Below are positions 58,358 to 64,000 of a stretch of 64,000 nucleotides of DNA, piece by piece; position 1 is the stretch's first letter, and the number at the start of each line of letters is the position of its first letter. The position numbers were made by a program, and so were the translations under genes. The notes under the pieces are model-generated. The model was not told the origin of the DNA. It searched no databases and worked only from the letters and a program-made list of their open reading frames with translations. The DNA lies in contig NZ_JACBYI010000018.1 of the NCBI RefSeq assembly GCF_019352175.1, positions 1-64,000 of the forward strand, in the 5' to 3' direction. The stretch is from Paenibacillus sp. S150 (GTDB taxonomy: Bacteria > Bacillota > Bacilli > Paenibacillales > Paenibacillaceae).

Positions 58358-60052
58358 TTAAACGTTGAAGCGGGCAACCAGTCCCTGCAGCCCTTGAGCC
58401 ATTGAATTCAGACTATTCGCGGAGGAGGCGATTTGTTCTACCGAAGCCATCTGCTCCTGGGAAGCAGCGGAGACCTGCTGGGTGCTCGCCGCAGTAGTTT
58501 CAGAGATCTGCACCACCTTGCGGATGGATTCCACAATCTCCTCAGTCGCAGCCGTGATTTCCTCCACGGCTCCTGAGACCTCCTGCACCTGGCCTGCCAG
58601 GGAATCGATAGAGAGGCGGATTCCGCCGAAGGATTTACCGGCTTCTTCAATAATCGCCGTCCCTCCATGCACCTCGCTTATGCTGTTCTTCATAATCTTC
58701 ACCGCTTCGTCGGCATCGGACTGAATGCCCTCCGCCATGACGGCGATGAGATTAGCCGATTCGCCGGACTGCTCCGCCAGCTTGCGGACCTGATCGGCTA
58801 CCACGGCGAACCCGCGTCCCTGCTCTCCGGCCCGTGCCGCTTCAATCGTTGCGTTCAGCGCCAGCATATTGGTCTGCGAGGCGATCCCTTTAATAACATC
58901 CACAATGCTGCCGATCTCACGGGAACGGTTAACGAAGCTCAGCACTTGCCCTGACAAGGTCTGAATAGCTTCGTTGATCGAAGACATCTGCTGCACCGCC
59001 GCCTGCAGCGATTCATCTCCGGCAACGGCGTATTCGCTTGAGCGTATCGAGGCCTCGGAAATATCCTGCACACTGGAAGCAATCTGCTGAATGCCGATGG
59101 ACATCTCCACAATCGTGGTCATATTGGTCTGCAGGTCATTCATCTGCCGGTCATTGCCGGAGGCGACCCGGCCCATGATTCCGGCAATCTTTTCCGTAGC
59201 TTCGGCAGTCAGGCTGCTCTCAGAGGTCAGCTTGACGGAGGATGCCGCAAGCCCGCTGGCCGACTCGGTGACCCGGCCGATCATTGCCGCCAGATTATCC
59301 GTCATTTTGTTGAAGTTATGCGCCAGCTCGCCTATTTCATCCTTCGTGCGCACCGTCAGCTTGCGGGTCAGGTCAGCGTCTCCCTCGGCAATCTCCTGCA
59401 GCTGTGCATTGACGCTGCGGAGCGGCTTCAGAATCCGCGCCGACAGGAGCAGTGCAATGACAGCCGCCAGCAGCACCGACAATCCTGTCACACCAAGGCT
59501 TACGGCCATCGCGAAACCCCTGTGGCTTGCGGAATCGCTCTGCTCCGTCTGGATCTCTTCAGTCAGGACATTTTGCAGTACCAGCTGGGAGTCGATGATC
59601 GTATCCAGGGAGAGGGAGGTGAACGCTTTTTGGGCAACAGGGAAATTCCCTGCCTTCGCCTCGGCGAAGGCACTCTCCAGCACCGTCAGATAATTGCCCC
59701 ACTCACTCTGCAGCTTGTCCATACCGGACTGCTCCGCTTCATTCAGCCCTGCAGCCTGAAGCTCTTCTATTGCCTTGGTGATTTCCGGAATCTGGGCCTC
59801 ATAGCTGGCCAGATAAGCCGTCCGTTCCTCATCCGTGTTGCTCATTACGTATCTTGCAGCCAGCCCGTCCGCCGTGCGGATCTTGTCCGTCAGCCCCTGC
59901 ACCAGCGAGAGCTTGCTGTAGTTGTGGTTAATCTGCTCTGTAAGCATGGTGGCCTTGCCCTGAAAAAAAGTGTTGCCTGCAATGGCAGCGATAAACACAA
60001 TAATAACTGCGGCGAAGCCGAATAAGATTTTGGCGCGTATTTTGGTGAACAT
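58358..60052 (-). CDS. Methyl-accepting chemotaxis protein
   Basis: The 564-aa receptor has TM1 (about 8-30), an extracytoplasmic four-helix-bundle sensor (31-183), TM2 (about 185-207), a HAMP domain (about 208-262, 'ILKPLRSVNAQLQEIAEGDA') and a long cytoplasmic coiled coil with the conserved hairpin tip 'IASQTNMLALNATIEAARAG' and 'EQGRGFAVVADQVRKLAEQS'. It should signal through CheW/CheA to the flagellar motor. ATG 60052 lies seven bases after GGAGG. It stands alone; the ligand is unknown. Confidence 0.93.
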   Translation of the reverse strand: MFTKIRAKILFGFAAVIIVFIAAIAGNTFFQGKATMLTEQINHNYSKLSLVQGLTDKIRTADGLAARYVMSNTDEERTAYLASYEAQIPEITKAIEELQAAGLNEAEQSGMDKLQSEWGNYLTVLESAFAEAKAGNFPVAQKAFTSLSLDTIIDSQLVLQNVLTEEIQTEQSDSASHRGFAMAVSLGVTGLSVLLAAVIALLLSARILKPLRSVNAQLQEIAEGDADLTRKLTVRTKDEIGELAHNFNKMTDNLAAMIGRVTESASGLAASSVKLTSESSLTAEATEKIAGIMGRVASGNDRQMNDLQTNMTTIVEMSIGIQQIASSVQDISEASIRSSEYAVAGDESLQAAVQQMSSINEAIQTLSGQVLSFVNRSREIGSIVDVIKGIASQTNMLALNATIEAARAGEQGRGFAVVADQVRKLAEQSGESANLIAVMAEGIQSDADEAVKIMKNSISEVHGGTAIIEEAGKSFGGIRLSIDSLAGQVQEVSGAVEEITAATEEIVESIRKVVQISETTAASTQQVSAASQEQMASVEQIASSANSLNSMAQGLQGLVARFNV

Positions 60053-60248
60053 ATCCATTCCTCCATATCTGTATGTGCTTTTTGCCAAGTGTCTCCGGAT
60101 AGTCTGTTATGTACGGTACAACCGCTGATTTATGCTCTCCCCCTTCCGGTGAAAGCCGGGTATTTCCTGGTACTTTTATCCTACCCCGCAAAGCTTAAAT
60201 GAAGCTGAAATAAAGCTAAGAGTTATCTTAAGGGTATGCACGCCAAAA

Positions 60249-60287
60249 AGACCGCCGTTCCTGCCCTGAGGCGGAATTGACGGTCTC
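60249..60287 (-). terminator. Terminator of the Crp/Fnr regulator gene
   Basis: On the minus strand AGACCGTC...GGCGGTCT arms around a 22-nt loop, followed by TTTTT, directly after the stop at 60289. Confidence 0.82.
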
Positions 60288-60288
60288 A

Positions 60289-60984
60289 CTATTCATACAG
60301 ATTGCCGTTCGCCAGCAATGCCAGCTTGTCCCGGTCCAGCACACACAGACGGCCTTGCCTGCGTTCAATAATGCCTTCCTCCACAAAACGGCGCACGATC
60401 CGGTTCAGATGCCGGTAGCTGGTCCCGAGCAAATCCGCCGTTTCCGCAAGTGTAGCTGTACGCAGTTCCTCCACGCGCTGGCCGCCGCTGTCTGCAAACA
60501 GGGACATTAGATAGCTGGCAAACCGGTTTTCCAGCGGGTAGAGCAGATTCAGCGCCGTAGACTGGCCCAGCGTATACATTTTATGGCTCAGCTCGCCTAC
60601 CAGAAAACGGAGGAGCGCCGTGTTTTCCTCAAATTCCTTCAGCAGCAGCTTTCTTCCGGCAACCAGCAGCAGGCTTTCCCCCACCGACACCACTTCATTT
60701 TTGACCGGATACTGGTGCAGCAGCTCCACATCACCGATCACGGACATCGGCCTCGCAAAACGCACCAGCAGCGATTTCCCGTTAGGCAGCAGGGTATGAA
60801 TCTTGAGCCTGCCCTGCACCAGAATAAACATATGCTCCAGCTGGTCTCCTACCGAGCAGACGGCCTCTCCGTCACTGTAGCACCGCAGCTCCATTGCGGA
60901 AATTGCCCCGGTGCTGAATATTCCCCCCAGGCCATTGTGCCCGGCCAGAGCATGAACCGTCTCCCGGTCTGCAATCCACTGCAT
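60289..60984 (-). CDS. Crp/Fnr-family regulator
   Basis: The 231-aa protein has a cyclic-nucleotide-binding-like beta-roll (about 25-130: 'YSDGEAVCSVGDQLEHMFIL', 'MSVIGDVELL') and a C-terminal winged helix ('LAETADLLGTSYRHLNRIVR'). It resembles the YeiL-type branch. One cysteine near residue 43 is present, not an Fnr-like Fe-S set. ATG 60984 has AAGGAGG upstream. It stands alone between the chemoreceptor gene and a REP-like element. Effector and targets unknown. Confidence 0.9.
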   Translation of the reverse strand: MQWIADRETVHALAGHNGLGGIFSTGAISAMELRCYSDGEAVCSVGDQLEHMFILVQGRLKIHTLLPNGKSLLVRFARPMSVIGDVELLHQYPVKNEVVSVGESLLLVAGRKLLLKEFEENTALLRFLVGELSHKMYTLGQSTALNLLYPLENRFASYLMSLFADSGGQRVEELRTATLAETADLLGTSYRHLNRIVRRFVEEGIIERRQGRLCVLDRDKLALLANGNLYE

Positions 60985-61021
60985 AGCCGGCCTCCTTTCA
61001 ATGCTGTCACGAATGAACCAA

Positions 61022-61150
61022 ACGGAAACGGCTCCGCTGTCCTTATAAGGAGCGTATGCTTCTGAAGAGCTATGCTTACATATCGCTTTCAGATATCCGT
61101 TTCAGCGAGAAATAGAAGGATCATTTATAGCGTTCAGCAACAAATTCTTA
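61022..61150 (+). repeat. REP-like element with a ~38-bp insertion in the head
   Basis: Head, linker and tail of the family are present, but the loop between GGACGG-equivalent and 'atatccgtttc' is longer by about 38 bases ('tatgcttctgaagagctatg' onward). No clear target duplication for this insertion. Confidence 0.75.
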
Positions 61151-61191
61151 TTTTTAAATGTAACACAGCGCCCGGGACACAGCCAACTCTC

Positions 61192-62727
61192 CTATTCGGC
61201 AAAATAATGCTCCAGCGCCCGCCCGGCGCGGAAATTCGCCACATTGAAGGATGGCCAACGGCTTGCGGCCAGCGGCTGGCGTTCCCGCTTCTCACGCAGC
61301 GCTGCGTCCAGCATGCCGTTCTCCTGCTCGCTGAATTCGATCAAGAGCGGCACCGCGTCCGATGACAGCCGCGTCAAGTAACTTGTGTCCAGAATGCCGC
61401 TGGATTTGTAGCGCTCGATATTTTGCTGCGCGATGATACGATCCATGCCGAGATAGTTCACCAGCACATAGGAGAGCAGGCCAAGGGCGAGACAGCACTG
61501 CGCAAGCGGAAACTGCACCCGGCTGATCCGCACCGCCGCCAGCACCAGCAGCAGCCCCAGAAAGATCATAAACACATGCACCAGAAAGCGGATATATGTA
61601 TATCCATAAGCCTCTTCATACAGCTTCAGCCGGGAGTAGGCGGAATACAGCATGATCACGGAACAGAGCACAAGGATGTAGAGCAGAATTGTCACGGTCT
61701 TATGCAGCAGGCCTTTCGCCAGTCCTGCGGAGTGCAGCGACAGCAGCAAAAGGGCGAAGTTGATCGAAGTCACCAGAATCAGCTCCAGAAATCCGCTCCG
61801 CGCATAACCGGCATACGTGCTGCCCTCCGGCAGAATACCTTCCCAGGCCCCGAAGAGATATGAGAATTGCAGGCTTACAAAGAGCACATAGACCACATTA
61901 ATCACAGTCAGAATTGTAGTGATGATAACCGGGTCCACCCTCAGCGTCAGCGGTTCAGGAAACAGCTCGGGTACGGATTCCGGGGCAGGCCCGCTTTCCA
62001 TATTCAGCTCTGGCTTCGGGTTCCATGTGTACACCTTGTAATCGATGAAGCCCCAGAGAAGACCGAACATGCCCAGCCCCAGCAGGATAATCCATAAGAG
62101 CCGCGCAAACCCTTCGCCAAAAGAGAGCCGTTCCAGCATCTGCGGAAACTCTGCCAGCAGCTCATGGAATACGCCATCCGCCGATGAGAGCAGCGACGTT
62201 ACGATCAGCAGCAGCGGAAAAGAAATACCCAGCCCGATCAGCACCTTAATCAGCACCTGCTTGCGTTCATCCGGGAGCTTCTCCCCGCCGAAGATCCTGC
62301 GGACGGCCCTTGGAGCTGTAGCCCAGTGCCGCAGGCCCTGGGCAAAAAAATGCTCCGCCGCCGCCCCGATAATCCCGAATCCGCTCCAGGAAGGCAGCTT
62401 ATAGCTAAGCATGTAAGTCATATGCAGCAGAATCAGCGCCGGGATGACCAGCAGATTCAGCCCGAAGAACAGCCAGTTCGCATACAGCGCATACGTCAAG
62501 GAGAGCAGCACAATCGCCCCCAGCCAGATGTAGCCCGCCGCTGTAGGCTTGCGCAGCCTGTCTCTGGCAAAATAGAGCACATACACATAGAACAGAGACA
62601 CAAAAATCGGGCAGGAAATTCCCGGCATTTTACCGTAAAACAGATACTGGTTCAAGACCGCCAGGAGAAAGGATGCCCCCAAAGCCTGAAGAGCCCGTTC
62701 CGGTTTCGGTACCGTTTGATCATTCAT
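61192..62727 (-). CDS. DUF4173 (DUF4153-like) polytopic membrane protein
   Basis: The 511-aa protein has about 12 hydrophobic segments and the DUF4173 features: 'GFIDYKVY' after the middle helix, 'SLQFSYLFGAWEGILPEG', 'YARSGFLELILVTSINF' and 'YGYTYIRFLVHVFMIFLG', with 'VNYLGMDRIIAQQNIERYKS' near the end. Function is unknown; relatives are often encoded beside sensor kinases or PadR regulators. The ATG at 62727 follows GGAGGTATTTACC. The last 90 residues form a cytoplasmic or outer tail with ALREKRERQP. Confidence 0.88.
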   Translation of the reverse strand: MNDQTVPKPERALQALGASFLLAVLNQYLFYGKMPGISCPIFVSLFYVYVLYFARDRLRKPTAAGYIWLGAIVLLSLTYALYANWLFFGLNLLVIPALILLHMTYMLSYKLPSWSGFGIIGAAAEHFFAQGLRHWATAPRAVRRIFGGEKLPDERKQVLIKVLIGLGISFPLLLIVTSLLSSADGVFHELLAEFPQMLERLSFGEGFARLLWIILLGLGMFGLLWGFIDYKVYTWNPKPELNMESGPAPESVPELFPEPLTLRVDPVIITTILTVINVVYVLFVSLQFSYLFGAWEGILPEGSTYAGYARSGFLELILVTSINFALLLLSLHSAGLAKGLLHKTVTILLYILVLCSVIMLYSAYSRLKLYEEAYGYTYIRFLVHVFMIFLGLLLVLAAVRISRVQFPLAQCCLALGLLSYVLVNYLGMDRIIAQQNIERYKSSGILDTSYLTRLSSDAVPLLIEFSEQENGMLDAALREKRERQPLAASRWPSFNVANFRAGRALEHYFAE

Positions 62728-62890
62728 GGTAAATACCTCCGTCTTCTTACTATCTTATCCTGATTTTAGCTGATAAAATAAGAAGAAAAAGAGAAAGAAT
62801 CTAAAGTTTATTTCCTATTTTAAACGCTCATGACCCGCCGGGTCACAAATTCGGATGAAAATGTTGGCAGAGCTACCAGCCGGGGCGTTA

Positions 62891-63180
62891 TCATATCAAA
62901 ATTTCTACGGGTTCAGTCGCTACGGGTTTAATTCGCCGCAGCTTGCTGCGGGCCGTCCATTTGGAGCTGTTTCTGCAAAGTTCCCTAATTAAACCCGGCT
63001 CCAAACACATTCTATTGCATTTTGTACAGCAGATCGTCCCATAATCCGCCGGTAAACAGAATCTGTTGCATTCTATACAACAGAATTTCGTGTGCAAAGT
63101 ACTTTTGAGCTAAAATTTTCAAAAAAATCAATTGTACAAAATACAGCAGAATGCGATTGATCACAAACCGCAGCGCTTTC
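62891..63180. repeat. Region with three copies of a GCATTYTRTACARCAGA motif
   Basis: 'ttgcattttgtacagcagat' at 63015-63034, 'ttgcattctatacaacagaa' at 63066-63085, and an inverted copy 'tgtacaaaatacagcagaat' at 63133-63152. A minus-strand frame across this region is rich in cysteine only because the motif is repeated; I do not think it is a gene. Confidence 0.6.
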
Positions 63181-63264
63181 TATTGAAGAGGGTACAATCA
63201 TTCAAAAACCCTAGAGTACTGACATGAACGCTAAGCAGCTACAAATCGGGGCATTTTTTCATAT

Positions 63265-63366
63265 CAAAAGATAAGAATTTATATGTTTCACGCTATCAAT
63301 TAGCCTTATCTTTCTCGCTGAAACGGATACCGTCCTTATCAGGACGGCGAAGCCGTTTCCACTTGG
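63265..63366 (-). repeat. REP-like element, inverted orientation
   Basis: Tail 'gataagaatttatatgtttc' first, then linker and head hairpin ending 'gccgtttccacttg'. It lies 18 nt before the start of the SgrR-like gene, so its hairpin is in or just before that gene's promoter region. Confidence 0.87.
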
Positions 63367-63383
63367 ACAAGGAGGCTCAAGCC

Positions 63384-64000
63384 ATGAAGCTGCACAGCCA
63401 ATTCCTGAAGCTCCATTCACAGTATGGGGGGCCGGCGGAAATTTCCGTTACCCTGGATGAACTGGCATACACCTTAGGCTGCACCCACCGCAACACCCTT
63501 CATATTATCCATAAAATGGCCGAGCAGTCCTGGATCACCTGGAGCCCCAGCCGCGGCCGGGGAAAACGTTCGACCCTGACATTTCTCGTGGGCGCAGAGG
63601 ATATTGCCTTGGAATCCATGAAGCAGGCCATCAGCAGCAAGGACATCGGCAATGCCATAGAGGGCATACGGGGACACGCCCGTTCCTCCTCGCTTCAGGA
63701 CACGCTTCAGGGCTGGCTGCTGGCTTATTTCGGGCATCATTCGGAAATCCGCAGCAACAAGCAGATTGATACGCTGCGGCTTCCGGTCACACAGCAGCTG
63801 TTTACCTTTGACCCTATATATATGAATCTGCTGGCGGAGTCCTTTGTATCCAGCCATGTCTTTGACGGACTGGTAGGGCGGAGCGGCGAGCGGGGAAAAA
63901 TCGTTCCCGGCCTGGCCCACGCCTGGGACACGGACGGCAGCCGCACGGTCTGGACGTTTCATCTGCGCAAGGAGGTGCTGTTCCACCACGGGAAGGTGCT
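63384..64000 (+). CDS. SgrR-type regulator with solute-binding domain (partial, runs off the window)
   Basis: The visible 205 residues begin 'MKLHSQFLKLHSQYGG' and 'LDELAYTLGCTHRNTLHIIH', an SgrR-type N-terminal DNA-binding domain, and continue into a family-5 extracytoplasmic solute-binding-like domain ('FDPIYMNLLAESFVSSHVFD', 'IVPGLAHAWDTDGSRTVWTF'). Such proteins act as cytoplasmic sensors of peptides or sugar phosphates and often regulate a nearby transporter. ATG 63384 follows AAGGAGG. The 3' end is beyond the window. Confidence 0.85.
   Translation, partial: MKLHSQFLKLHSQYGGPAEISVTLDELAYTLGCTHRNTLHIIHKMAEQSWITWSPSRGRGKRSTLTFLVGAEDIALESMKQAISSKDIGNAIEGIRGHARSSSLQDTLQGWLLAYFGHHSEIRSNKQIDTLRLPVTQQLFTFDPIYMNLLAESFVSSHVFDGLVGRSGERGKIVPGLAHAWDTDGSRTVWTFHLRKEVLFHHGKV

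Noticed and set aside
62891..63097. Cys-rich 68-aa protein on the minus strand
   Set aside because: The cysteines come from a repeated intergenic nucleotide motif and there is no ribosome site.

Overview
The window looks like a chromosomal segment of a Paenibacillus-type Bacillota. This is inferred from the intermediate GC content, strong AGGAGG-type ribosome sites, TTGACA/TATAAT promoters, a DUF3231 protein, a UvrX-type polymerase, a large set of separately regulated glycoside hydrolases including an alpha-1,3-glucanase, and abundant lineage-type intergenic repeats. No rRNA, tRNA, CRISPR array, prophage or intact transposase was found.

Layout. 1-5.9 kb: a repeat, then a minus-strand operon (permease, hydantoinase/oxoprolinase-like protein, small HEIFH protein, GntR regulator) with three palindromic boxes upstream. 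6.1-13 kb: LacI regulator with GH94 cellobiose phosphorylase, and divergent GH127 beta-L-arabinofuranosidase with an AraC regulator. 13-18 kb: DUF3231 protein, YitT-like membrane protein, LexA-box/UvrX operon and a split ThrE-type exporter. 18-22.6 kb: Na+/H+ antiporter with an XRE regulator, GT14 glycosyltransferase, catechol-dioxygenase-like VOC protein. 24-30 kb: phosphoesterase, Rrf2 regulator, DJ-1/PfpI protein, methionine aminopeptidase, lipoprotein, SGNH hydrolase. 31-36.6 kb: a decayed ndh/DUF1641 operon, nitroreductase, GH36 alpha-galactosidase and an unclassified protein. 37.3-38.7 kb: a transposase-free mobile element packed with a 51-bp minisatellite. 38.9-43.8 kb: surface phosphoesterase and a VTC/DUF4956/CotH operon. 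45-51.5 kb: nuclease-like protein, YcnI copper protein, two-component system, cysK, flavodoxin and TetR regulator. 51.8-55.6 kb: secreted multidomain GH87 alpha-1,3-glucanase. 56-64 kb: HAD hydrolase, chemoreceptor, Crp/Fnr regulator, DUF4173 membrane protein and the start of an SgrR-type regulator.

Functional themes are plant and fungal polysaccharide use (GH94, GH127, GH36, GH87), each hydrolase with its own regulator or operator, detoxification and redox regulons, and envelope functions. The intergenic DNA is dominated by nested repeats: about ten copies of a ~98-bp REP-like hairpin element, five copies of a ~0.8-0.9-kb long repeat (LR), two 154-bp MITEs inserted in REPs with ATAAA duplications, and one 1,432-bp element inserted in a REP with a TTA duplication. 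Four repeat blocks end exactly at the U-tract of the terminator of the neighbouring minus-strand gene. I regard this nested, non-coding mobile layer, and especially the 1,432-bp element, as the most novel content. All family assignments are by reading motifs; no database search was run.
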